DNA from: an uncultured Lachnospiraceae bacterium
Lineage (GTDB): Bacteria; Bacillota; Clostridia; Lachnospirales; Lachnospiraceae
Length of the DNA stretch: 12,677 nucleotides
Direction: 5' to 3'
Assembly: GCA_947174985.1 (NCBI GenBank)
Contig: CAMWLB010000056.1
Location: 1-12,677 of the forward strand
Both the position numbers and the translations under genes were made by a program. The notes beneath the pieces were generated by a model that saw only the letters and a program-made list of their open reading frames with translations, was not told where the DNA came from and ran no database searches. How positions within the stretch are numbered: position 1 is the stretch's first letter; every line of letters starts with the position of its first letter. Positions 1 through 6,388 of the stretch are shown here, piece after piece.

Positions 1-751
1 GCATCCACGCATGGCGGTATTTGCTGCTTAAGTTGTTGAAGATACCTGTGTTTTCCTGCTCGCGCACAAAGGACTGGGTGACACGGATGCCGTTTATACT
101 TTCCGCGATATAGGCATTCAGGTTGGACTGTTTGTTGCTCTGTATCTGCCATGCGCGGCGCTGCCTTCTCTTGATAAACACAATAACGGCGGCAAGCAGG
201 GGCAGACCGCAGAGACAAATGAGAGTAAGCCTTGCATCCTCGATAAACATGAAAATCAGGATGAAAATCAAATTGCACAAATCCGTAAAGGTGTTGACAA
301 TACCGTTGCTCAGCAAATCGCTCAGGCTGTTCACGTAGTTTACCACGCGTACCTGTATCTTGCCGTGAGGACGGTCGTCATAGTAGGAGAAAGGCAGTTT
401 CTGCAGGTGGCAGAAAATATCGCAGCGCAAATCGTGGACGATATTCTGTCCGATAGTGCTCATATGTTTAATCTTAATGCGCAGGGAAAGCGCGGAATAC
501 AGGGCAATCAAAAGGGTCAGTCCGCCATATAAAAACACGGAGTTCATATCCTTATGGGGGATGGAGAAATCCATGATGCGCTGAAAGAAAATCGGTATCA
601 GCATGGTAAGCGCCGAGGCGGAGAGCATCAGGGCAATTACGAATGCCATCTGTTTTTTGTAGGGTTTTATGTATCCGGCAAGGCGCTTTAACTGGCTGAT
701 GTCAAAGCTGTCCTCCAGCACTTCATCCACATCATATCTGTTACGTGCCAT
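1..751 (-). CDS. ABC exporter half-transporter, second subunit (partial, runs off left edge)
   Basis: The minus frame from an ATG at 751 stays open to the window edge for 250 codons, so only the N-terminal membrane domain is present. It begins MARNRYDVDEVLEDSF and contains hydrophobic helices (for example AFVIALMLSASALTM), followed by the cytosolic-loop pattern of type I exporters: a GQNIVHDLRCDIFCHL coupling region and SINGIRVTQSFVREQ. The ribosome binding site AAGGAGAGG lies just before the ATG. The start is 21 bases after the stop of the upstream half-transporter, so the two form one operon and very probably one heterodimeric exporter. The ATPase domain lies outside the window, so its motifs cannot be checked. 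The substrate is unknown; multidrug, lipid or peptide export are all possible. Confidence 0.9.
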   Translation of the reverse strand, partial: MARNRYDVDEVLEDSFDISQLKRLAGYIKPYKKQMAFVIALMLSASALTMLIPIFFQRIMDFSIPHKDMNSVFLYGGLTLLIALYSALSLRIKIKHMSTIGQNIVHDLRCDIFCHLQKLPFSYYDDRPHGKIQVRVVNYVNSLSDLLSNGIVNTFTDLCNLIFILIFMFIEDARLTLICLCGLPLLAAVIVFIKRRQRRAWQIQSNKQSNLNAYIAESINGIRVTQSFVREQENTGIFNNLSSKYRHAWM

Positions 752-772
752 TTGTTTTACCTCTCCTTCTTT

Positions 773-2509
773 TTAAATAAGCGCTTCAGCGGGAATCTCC
801 CCGTACTGGCTGTGGAAAGCCGCGGCATAGTAGCCGCCCGCCGCAAGCAGGGTTTCGTGGGTTCCCTGTTCAATGATCCGTCCCTTATCCATAACAAGAA
901 TCAAATCGGCATCTTTTATGGAAGAGATGCGGTAGGCAATGACAAAAACGGTGCAATCGGCCTGTATGGTTTTTAGCTGCTTTTGAATATAACTTTCTGT
1001 CTCCATATCAACGGCTGATGTGGTATCGTCCAGAATCAGGATGGATGGCTTTTTTAATAGGGCGCGTGCCAGGGAAATGCGCTGCTTTTGTCCGCCGGAG
1101 AGACCGACGCCCCTCTCGCCCACAATGGTGTCATAGCCATCGGGCAGGGACTGGATAAAGTGATTGGCATCTGCCATGATGGCGGCCTTTTTTACCTCAT
1201 CAAAGGAGCAGTCAGGACGTCCGTAGGCGATGTTTCCTTCGATGGTGTCAGAAAATAGGAATACGTCCTGCATTGCCATGCCGATATTGTCCCGCAGATT
1301 GTAAAGGTCCATATCGCGGACATCGGTGCCATCCACCAGCACCTGCCCGGAGGTGGTGTCGTAAAACCGGCAGAGCAGATTCATAATGGTGGACTTTCCG
1401 GAACCGGTGGAACCGATGATGCCCACCGTCTGGCCGGAAGATACTTTGAAATTGATATCCATCACAATATCTTCGTCGTCAGCGCGGTAGGAGACATTTT
1501 TAAACTCAATTTCTCCATCCAGTTTTTTGACTATGCCGCATTTTGGTGTCCGCACATGCGGTTCTTCCGTGTAGGTGGCATAAATTTTTTCTACAGAGGT
1601 GACAAAATTGCCAATATCGTTGACCAGCCAGCCCGCCATGCGTAAGGGATTGTTTAACATCCAGAGGTAGCCGTTTACAGTGACTAGCTCACCGAGGGAA
1701 AGTTCTTCGGCAATTGCCATATAACCGCCGTAAAGCATCAGGATAATGTTCAAAGCATAGGCGAGTATTTCAAACAGCGGGACATATTTCATCCAGACGC
1801 GTGAGGCTGCTATCTGGGAAGCGCGAAAAGCATCGTTTTCTTTGTTAAATTTACTGATTTCATAATCTTCCTTGGAGAAAGCGCGTACCACCCGGTTGCC
1901 GCTGACGTTTTCCTGTACAAATGTATTTAAGGAAGAGAAGCAGTTCCGGTTCCTCTGAAAGGCAGGTTTTACTTCCTTTGACTGAAAAAAGGTGGCAAGG
2001 GCGGTGAAAGGCAGTACTATCAACATGCACAACGCCAGTTTCACGTTTACGGTAAATATCATGGTGAGGGCGAAAATAAACATCAGCACATTTTCAAAAA
2101 CCTGATAGATGACATAAGCGACAAAGTGCCGGATGGCATCCATATCTCCCGTCTGGCGGCTCATCAAATCGCCGGTCCGTTTTTTGTTGTAAAATTGAAA
2201 ATCCTCCTGTAAAAGCTTGCGGTAGACCTTATCCCTCATGTCATAGAGAACCCCCTGCGAGGCGGTCTCAAAGATTAACTGATAAAGAAAGCGCATACCG
2301 CCCTTGATGATGACAACGCCAAGCATGCAGCCGATGAGCGGCAGCAGCAGTTCATGGCGGTTTTCTTTGATTACCTCATCCACAATCAGTCCTGAAATGT
2401 AAGGATTTACAATATTTAAGACCGTAATCAGTACGGTGAGAAAAAGTCCGAATACAATCATGTTCCGGTATTTTTTTAAAAAGGACAGAAACCATTGGAT
2501 TGCTAACAT
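773..2509 (-). CDS. ABC exporter half-transporter, first subunit, degenerate ATP site
   Basis: This 578-residue fused membrane/ATPase half-transporter has the usual type I exporter length. The membrane domain covers about residues 1-310 and the nucleotide-binding domain about 340-578. Walker A is GSTGSGKST (366-374, Lys372) and the signature is LSGGQ (470-474). Walker B ends in Asp494, but the catalytic Glu position holds Asp495 (ILILDDTTSAVD). The H-loop His is replaced by Tyr526 (VIAYRISS). Such substitutions are known from the degenerate-site subunit of asymmetric exporters such as BmrCD and TM287/288, whose partner keeps the working site. The ATG at 2509 was chosen because GGGAGG stands seven bases upstream. 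The frame stays open to an ATG at 2593, but those 28 codons have no comparable ribosome site. It is the promoter-proximal gene of the operon with the partial gene at 1-751. Confidence 0.93.
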   Translation of the reverse strand: MLAIQWFLSFLKKYRNMIVFGLFLTVLITVLNIVNPYISGLIVDEVIKENRHELLLPLIGCMLGVVIIKGGMRFLYQLIFETASQGVLYDMRDKVYRKLLQEDFQFYNKKRTGDLMSRQTGDMDAIRHFVAYVIYQVFENVLMFIFALTMIFTVNVKLALCMLIVLPFTALATFFQSKEVKPAFQRNRNCFSSLNTFVQENVSGNRVVRAFSKEDYEISKFNKENDAFRASQIAASRVWMKYVPLFEILAYALNIILMLYGGYMAIAEELSLGELVTVNGYLWMLNNPLRMAGWLVNDIGNFVTSVEKIYATYTEEPHVRTPKCGIVKKLDGEIEFKNVSYRADDEDIVMDINFKVSSGQTVGIIGSTGSGKSTIMNLLCRFYDTTSGQVLVDGTDVRDMDLYNLRDNIGMAMQDVFLFSDTIEGNIAYGRPDCSFDEVKKAAIMADANHFIQSLPDGYDTIVGERGVGLSGGQKQRISLARALLKKPSILILDDTTSAVDMETESYIQKQLKTIQADCTVFVIAYRISSIKDADLILVMDKGRIIEQGTHETLLAAGGYYAAAFHSQYGEIPAEALI

Positions 2510-2668
2510 AAGCGCCTCCCTGAAACCATTCTTGTAATTTTCTATACTAGCATTTGCGAATGAAAAGAAAATGTAGTATCTTGTGGCATACATGTATCTT
2601 TTTGCACAGCTATGGAAAAAGGATGAAATCTGTGATATGCTTATGAAAAGCGGAAGGAGGGTGGCAGA

Positions 2669-3295
2669 ATGGGGCGGTATATACAGGATGTGGTTTTATA
2701 TAAACCAACGGATTTCGTGGTTTTTATGATGAATGATTTTCTCTCGAAAAACAGTTTTCGCCTGTCTACTTGGAAAAAGGAACCCGTATATCGGGCAGGT
2801 GACGCTGTGATAGAGGGGTATCAATATTTAAAGTGGTACTATGACGGCTGCACGCTTCACGTGGAGGCATGGATATCGGGAGGCGGTATCATAGGGGCGG
2901 CAAGACGCTCCTTGGAAATAGAAACGGGACTTGAGTACGGTGCGCGCAAGGAGCCCTTTCTGCTTGAGTTAGAGCAGCTCTTTGATCTTATGCGGCAGGA
3001 ACTGGTACCGCCTGCGGGGATTGCACAGCCGGTTCCGGTTTTGACGGTGGATAACAGCAAATATGCAAAGTCTGCGTTTATAATGGGACTGTGCAGCGTC
3101 ATCTTTGGCCTTCCACTTCCGTTTTTTGGGGTGCCCTTAAGCTTTACGGGAGCAGGACGGGCGCGGAGAGCGAAAAATTCGGACAAGGCGGGGATGGCGG
3201 CAGCGGGCAGAGTGCTTTGCTTTATCGGTATGCTGCTTTCTGTGATTGGACTGATGGGGTATCTGGTGATTGCTTCACGGTATGCAGGGTATTAA
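2669..3295 (+). CDS. Small membrane protein with C-terminal DUF4190-like helix pair
   Basis: A 208-residue protein with a strong ribosome site (GGAAGGAGGG) before its ATG. Residues 1-110 look like a soluble mixed alpha/beta domain rich in aromatic residues (YQYLKWYYDG at 51-60) that I do not recognise. After a short Pro-rich linker (about 112-125) come two hydrophobic segments, about 136-160 and 183-202, separated by a basic loop (GRARRAKNSDKAG). That hairpin of two helices around a basic loop resembles the DUF4190-type membrane domain common in Firmicutes; the resemblance is by eye. The protein would sit in the cytoplasmic membrane with its N-terminal domain probably in the cytoplasm. It is divergent from the ABC operon and followed by an AraC regulator, neither of which reveals its job. 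Function unknown. Confidence 0.82.
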   Translation: MGRYIQDVVLYKPTDFVVFMMNDFLSKNSFRLSTWKKEPVYRAGDAVIEGYQYLKWYYDGCTLHVEAWISGGGIIGAARRSLEIETGLEYGARKEPFLLELEQLFDLMRQELVPPAGIAQPVPVLTVDNSKYAKSAFIMGLCSVIFGLPLPFFGVPLSFTGAGRARRAKNSDKAGMAAAGRVLCFIGMLLSVIGLMGYLVIASRYAGY

Positions 3296-3326
3296 ATACT
3301 TTTGTATAGGGGCGAAGGCGCCGTCT

Positions 3327-3356
3327 GTGACAACGGTTTGGTGGGAATGACATAAT
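3327..3356 (+). promoter_or_regulatory. Likely promoter of the AraC-family regulator
   Basis: GTGACA (3327-3332) and CATAAT (3351-3356) each match the sigma-A hexamers at five of six bases and are 18 bases apart. The predicted transcript would begin about 3363, at or just after the first in-frame ATG (3362). This argues that translation begins further in, at 3380. Confidence 0.45.
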
Positions 3357-3379
3357 GCAGCATGGAAATGAGGATGACT

Positions 3380-4228
3380 ATGACGGATAACAGCAGGGAC
3401 TTATTAACAGAAGAATTAAATCCTACGTTTCTTTTTACATGGAAGGACAGACGGACGGAGGATGAAAAAGCATACCATTCTCATGATTTTCTGGAAATTG
3501 CCTATATTATGTCAGGAAGCGGCAGATACCGGATAGAGGGAAAGTTTTATGACGTGGGTGAGGGGGATTTGATACTTATCAATCCCCATGTGCTGCATCA
3601 GGGACTTGTGGTAAAGCCGGAAAATGCTGCCACGGAATTTTTTGTAGGCGCTTCCGATATCAGGTTTAATGGGCTGCCGGAAAATGCGATGCCGATTCCG
3701 GAAAAGGGACCGGTGATTCATACGTCTGGGGAGTTTCGGCAGAAGATTGCCCGAATCTGCGCATCCATGGAGGCGGAAAACGCTGTCTGCTGGCAGGGCA
3801 GATATTCCATGATGAAGGCGTACCTGATGCAGATGCTTTTGCTGATTGTCAGGCAGCAGATGGAGCCGCTGGAGGTAAAAAAAGGGCAAGCCTTTGAATC
3901 ATTCAGCCGGAAATATGTGGTGGAGCAGGTTATCAGCTACTTTGAAGACCATTACGCAGAAAAGATTTCACTGGATGGTATTGCGGAAAATATGTATCTG
4001 AGCCCGTTTTATATTTCAAGGATTTTCAAGAGTGAAATCGGAGATACGCCAATCCACTACCTGATTAACATAAGGCTGGATCGCGCGAAGGAGATTTTGG
4101 AGTCCGGCTTTGCAGGGAGTGTTCAGGAGGTGGCGGCGCAGGTGGGCTATGATGATGTTTACCACTTCAGCAAGCTGTTTAAAAAGCGTTATGGAATTCC
4201 GCCTTCGCAGGCAAGAAAAAAGAGGTAA
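3380..4228 (+). CDS. AraC-family transcriptional regulator with cupin sensor domain
   Basis: A 282-residue regulator of standard AraC length. Residues about 15-150 form a cupin-type ligand domain, with His33, His35 and Glu39 in the HSHDFLEIAYI stretch followed by the GEGDLILINPHVLHQG strand pair. The last 100 residues or so form the double HTH: the first helix pair is in LDGIAENMYLSPFYISRIFK, and the second holds the family hallmark GYDDVYHFSKLFKKRYGIPP. Ligands of this group are often sugars or related small molecules, but nothing here identifies one. Start choice: four in-frame ATGs lie between 3362 and 3380. Only the one at 3380 has a well-placed ribosome site (GAGG, six-base spacing), and the likely promoter puts the transcript start near 3363. 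A start at 3362 would add six residues. No obvious target operon is adjacent; the divergent exporter and the following genes are candidates. Confidence 0.93.
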   Translation: MTDNSRDLLTEELNPTFLFTWKDRRTEDEKAYHSHDFLEIAYIMSGSGRYRIEGKFYDVGEGDLILINPHVLHQGLVVKPENAATEFFVGASDIRFNGLPENAMPIPEKGPVIHTSGEFRQKIARICASMEAENAVCWQGRYSMMKAYLMQMLLLIVRQQMEPLEVKKGQAFESFSRKYVVEQVISYFEDHYAEKISLDGIAENMYLSPFYISRIFKSEIGDTPIHYLINIRLDRAKEILESGFAGSVQEVAAQVGYDDVYHFSKLFKKRYGIPPSQARKKR

Positions 4229-4246
4229 CTTTGACATTTTTCATAT

Positions 4247-4274
4247 TTGCAATGACAGTGTTTTATGTTAAAAT
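4247..4274 (+). promoter_or_regulatory. Likely sigma-A promoter for the 4336-5834 gene pair
   Basis: TTGCAA (4247-4252) is followed after 16 bases by TAAAAT (4269-4274), which is preceded by a TGn extended -10 element. This gives a leader of about 55 bases before the ATG at 4336. A TTGACA at 4231 has no matching -10 at the proper distance. Confidence 0.5.
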
Positions 4275-4335
4275 CTGATTAAAGATTATAGAAATGCGCG
4301 TTTGAAAACGGCATAGGAAAGGCGGTTATCTAATT

Positions 4336-5004
4336 ATGAGGTATTTTTTCAATGGAAAAATTGAAAAAAAGGAAAAAGGTTACATGATTCAGATTCCTTT
4401 CAATGTATGGGAGGTGTGCAAGCAGAGAGAAGTCATTCAGGCGGATATGGTGCTTGACAACAAGATTATCGACTGCGAGCTGATTCCGCAGGAGAAAGGC
4501 AACTACGAGATTCATGTGGAGGATGAAGACGCTATCCAGGCAGACTTGTCAAAGGTTCACAAGATTCTGCTCCATGTAACGGGCAGTCTGATTAAGATGG
4601 ACCAGAACAGCCCTTACAGCTTTGAAAACCCGATTCGGAAAATCGACGGCATCGATATCATCATCCAGCAGGCGGACGGTCTCTGTGGACAGACCTGTGT
4701 GGCTATGCTGGCTGGCGTGACCATTGCGGACGTGATTCGGGTGATGGACTGCAGGGAATGGCAGGGTACCATGGGACGTGTGATTTCTGCGCTGAACTAT
4801 TACGGCATAGACCATACGGATATTATCACCTATACGGAGGGCGCGGACTGCGTGCTGCCTAAGTGCTGTATCATGATGGAGAGAATGGGCCGCTTCTGTC
4901 ATTATCTGGTGGGTTACAACGGCAAGTTCTATGACCCGAACCTCGGCGTTATGGAAGAATATGACATGAGCAAGCTTTTGGGCTATCTGGAAATTAAATG
5001 CTAA
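4336..5004 (+). CDS. DUF1905-like domain fused to a C39-like (papain-fold) cysteine peptidase domain
   Basis: A 222-residue cytosolic protein with no signal peptide or membrane helix. Residues 1-70 (FNGKIEKKEKGYMIQIPFNV) resemble the small beta-barrel DUF1905/YdeI-like domain. Residues about 105-215 carry a pattern like C39 bacteriocin-leader peptidases: Gln111, then Cys117 in QADGLCGQTCVAML with the Q-x5-C spacing of ComA-type domains, His189 in CHYLVGYN, and Asp200 in FYDPNLG, a complete candidate oxyanion Gln/Cys/His/Asp set. Family members either cleave peptides after a Gly-Gly leader or are inactive binding domains. This one is soluble and not fused to a transporter. It is followed 38 bases later by a repeat-rich membrane protein, its probable operon partner. 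The domain calls rest on motif reading only and the substrate is unknown. Confidence 0.85.
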   Translation: MRYFFNGKIEKKEKGYMIQIPFNVWEVCKQREVIQADMVLDNKIIDCELIPQEKGNYEIHVEDEDAIQADLSKVHKILLHVTGSLIKMDQNSPYSFENPIRKIDGIDIIIQQADGLCGQTCVAMLAGVTIADVIRVMDCREWQGTMGRVISALNYYGIDHTDIITYTEGADCVLPKCCIMMERMGRFCHYLVGYNGKFYDPNLGVMEEYDMSKLLGYLEIKC

Positions 5005-5042
5005 ATTTTATTTTCGATTGATTGCGAGAGGAGAAAGTGACA

Positions 5043-5834
5043 GTGGATAACAATAACATGAATAACGCGCAGGGTGGAAACACAGGATACACCCAGAATG
5101 GTTATGACGCCAACACAAACTACACGCAGACCGGCTATGATGCAAATACGGGTTATAACCAGGCGGGCTATGACCCTAATGCAAATTACAATCAGACCGG
5201 CTACAATACCGGTACAGGTTATGATGCCAACGCCGGCTACAATACAACTTATAACACGACCTACAACACAACTTACAATACGGGTTACACTACATACCAG
5301 CAGCAGAATGGAAACCAGCCGGTTATCAAAGAGGTAAGCAAGGTAAAGGGGCTTATCGGTGCGATTGGCGGTGCGCTGCTTGGTGGAGCTATCTGGATTG
5401 GAATCGGCTGCCTTGGCTTTGTTTCCGGCTGGATTGCCATTTTGATTTTCCTGCTGGCACAGGGCGGTTACAAATTGATGAACAAAGGAGAGATAGACAG
5501 GTTCGGCAGTATTATCAGCGTGATTCTCGGGCTTGTAATCATTTTGCCGGCGACATGGTGTATCAGCGGATTTCAGGTATTCAGTGCACTGAATAAAAAT
5601 GCGCCTGGACATTTTTCCTATTTTGAGGTGCTGGGCGATTTGCGTCTCTATATGGACAGGTATGATTTGTGGAACACCTTCTATTCTAACCTTGCCATGG
5701 GCTATCTGTTTACCGGAATTGCTGCCATTTATGTGGGAGTTGGCGCAATGAGCAGCAGGGCAAGCGAGAAGCGTGCGGCAAAGAGAGCGGCGAAAAAGGC
5801 AGCCAAAGATGCCCAAAATGGAAAATGGCAATAA
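5043..5834 (+). CDS. Membrane protein with Gly/Tyr/Asn/Thr-repeat N-terminal domain
   Basis: A 263-residue protein beginning at GTG 5043, nine bases after AGGAG; GTG 5037 is a weaker alternative, and TTG 5022 lies upstream of the ribosome site itself. Residues 15-86 are low-complexity, built from repeated units such as GYDANTGYNQ, GYDPNANYNQTGYNTG and finally NTTYNTTYNTTY. Residues about 103-145 hold two hydrophobic segments, about 153-180 another and about 215-236 a fourth. The tail is strongly basic and Ala-rich (KRAAKRAAKKAAKDAQ, 243-258). So: a disordered Tyr-rich head, about four membrane helices and a cationic cytoplasmic tail. Proteins with similar tyrosine-repeat heads on membrane domains occur in Firmicutes, without an assigned function known to me. 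It lies 38 bases after the C39-like gene and probably shares its transcript. Confidence 0.85.
   Translation: MDNNNMNNAQGGNTGYTQNGYDANTNYTQTGYDANTGYNQAGYDPNANYNQTGYNTGTGYDANAGYNTTYNTTYNTTYNTGYTTYQQQNGNQPVIKEVSKVKGLIGAIGGALLGGAIWIGIGCLGFVSGWIAILIFLLAQGGYKLMNKGEIDRFGSIISVILGLVIILPATWCISGFQVFSALNKNAPGHFSYFEVLGDLRLYMDRYDLWNTFYSNLAMGYLFTGIAAIYVGVGAMSSRASEKRAAKRAAKKAAKDAQNGKWQ
5085..5297 (+). repeat. In-frame degenerate tandem repeats encoding Gly-Tyr-Asn-Thr units
   Basis: The DNA encodes about nine Tyr-anchored units of seven to ten residues, then a four-residue NTTY unit repeated three times. At base level the last part is a near-perfect 12-base repeat (ACAACTTATAAC and variants, about 5244-5280). 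Synonymous differences between units suggest that the repeat is old and kept at the protein level. Confidence 0.8.
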
Positions 5835-5880
5835 ACAGAATATAAAATAAGTATTAAATTAACGCTGGCAGGGAAAAGTA

Positions 5881-5900
5881 AGAAAACAAGAGAAAACAAG
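5881..5900 (+). repeat. Tandem 10-base purine-rich repeat before groES
   Basis: AGAAAACAAG occurs twice directly in tandem, inside a strand of about 65 bases (5868-5932) that is almost wholly A and G. There is no reading frame with a ribosome site here. Function unknown; it may simply be an AT-rich spacer. Confidence 0.5.
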
Positions 5901-5925
5901 AGATAAAGAGAGAAAGCAGGAGATA

Positions 5926-5944
5926 ACAGGAAATATTTTCCTGT
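5926..5944. repeat. 8-bp inverted repeat (ACAGGAAA-TAT-TTTCCTGT)
   Basis: A perfect 8-base-pair palindrome with a 3-base spacer, just before the groES promoter. No T-tract follows, so it is a poor intrinsic terminator. It could be an operator-like site or a transcript-end hairpin for the upstream membrane protein gene. Confidence 0.4.
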
Positions 5945-5952
5945 GAATACAG

Positions 5953-5981
5953 TTGCAAAGCCCTGCATATAAACTTAATAT
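5953..5981 (+). promoter_or_regulatory. Likely groESL promoter
   Basis: TTGCAA (5953-5958) and TAATAT (5976-5981) are 17 bases apart. The predicted transcript start (about 5988) lies just before the CIRCE operator, the usual arrangement for HrcA repression. An alternative -10, TATAAG (5979-5984), would need a 20-base spacer. Confidence 0.5.
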
Positions 5982-5993
5982 AAGTTCCAGAGA

Positions 5994-6020
5994 TTAGCAC
6001 TCGATTTCATTGAGTGCTAA
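5994..6020. promoter_or_regulatory. CIRCE operator (HrcA binding site)
   Basis: TTAGCACTC, nine bases, then GAGTGCTAA: a perfect match to the CIRCE consensus. HrcA binds this site and represses groESL until heat or misfolded protein titrates GroEL. The hrcA gene is not in the window. Confidence 0.97.
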
Positions 6021-6057
6021 TAATTTGAAAATGACTAGGATTAAGGAGGCAATCATT

Positions 6058-6342
6058 ATGAAGTTAGTACCGTTAGGTGACAGAGTTGTATTAAAACAGT
6101 TGGTCGCAGAAGAAACCACCAAGTCAGGTATCGTTCTTCCGGGGCAGAATAAAGAAAAACCCCAGCAGGCAGAGGTCGTTGCAGTAGGCCCGGGCGGTAT
6201 GGTTGACGGCAAAGAAATCAAGATGGAAGTGAAAGAGGGAGATCAGGTTATTTACTCCAAGTATGCCGGAACAGACGTTAAGATTGAAGAAGAGGAATAC
6301 ATTATCGTAAAGCAGAGCGATATTCTGGCAGTTATCCAGTAG
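6058..6342 (+). CDS. groES: Co-chaperonin GroES (Cpn10)
   Basis: A 94-residue protein, the standard GroES length. It forms the seven-subunit lid that closes the GroEL folding chamber in the cytoplasm. It begins MKLVPLGDRVVLKQ. The mobile loop that contacts GroEL lies around residues 17-35 and includes SGIVLPG, and the VVAVGPG stretch follows. The ATG at 6058 is preceded by AAGGAGG. The frame is open upstream to an ATG at 6010, but that would place the start inside the CIRCE operator, so it is rejected. It is the first gene of the groESL operon, 46 bases before groEL, controlled by the CIRCE element and the promoter upstream. Confidence 0.98.
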   Translation: MKLVPLGDRVVLKQLVAEETTKSGIVLPGQNKEKPQQAEVVAVGPGGMVDGKEIKMEVKEGDQVIYSKYAGTDVKIEEEEYIIVKQSDILAVIQ

Positions 6343-6388
6343 ACTTAAGTGTAAAGAGAAAAAATAAGAAATTTGGAGGCGTATCATT

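Noticed and set aside
2510..2593. 28-codon N-terminal extension of the first ABC subunit
   Set aside because: No ribosome site at 2593, while GGGAGG stands before ATG 2509 and the latter gives the usual family length.
4336..5004. C39-like protein as leader peptidase for the RiPP at 11785
   Set aside because: It is more than 6 kb away, on the other side of groESL, with its own promoter, and the peptide shows no Gly-Gly cleavage site.
5001..5831. Long minus-strand frame (276 codons) opposite the Tyr-repeat protein
   Set aside because: It mirrors the repeated codons of the plus-strand gene, giving odd Ile/Val/Cys runs. It has no convincing ribosome site, and the plus-strand gene has a good start and membrane segments.
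5926..5944. Rho-independent terminator before groES
   Set aside because: The 8-bp stem is AT-containing and is followed by GAATAC rather than a T-run.
6010..6057. Upstream ATG extension of groES
   Set aside because: It would put the start codon inside the CIRCE operator and bypass the AAGGAGG site next to ATG 6058.
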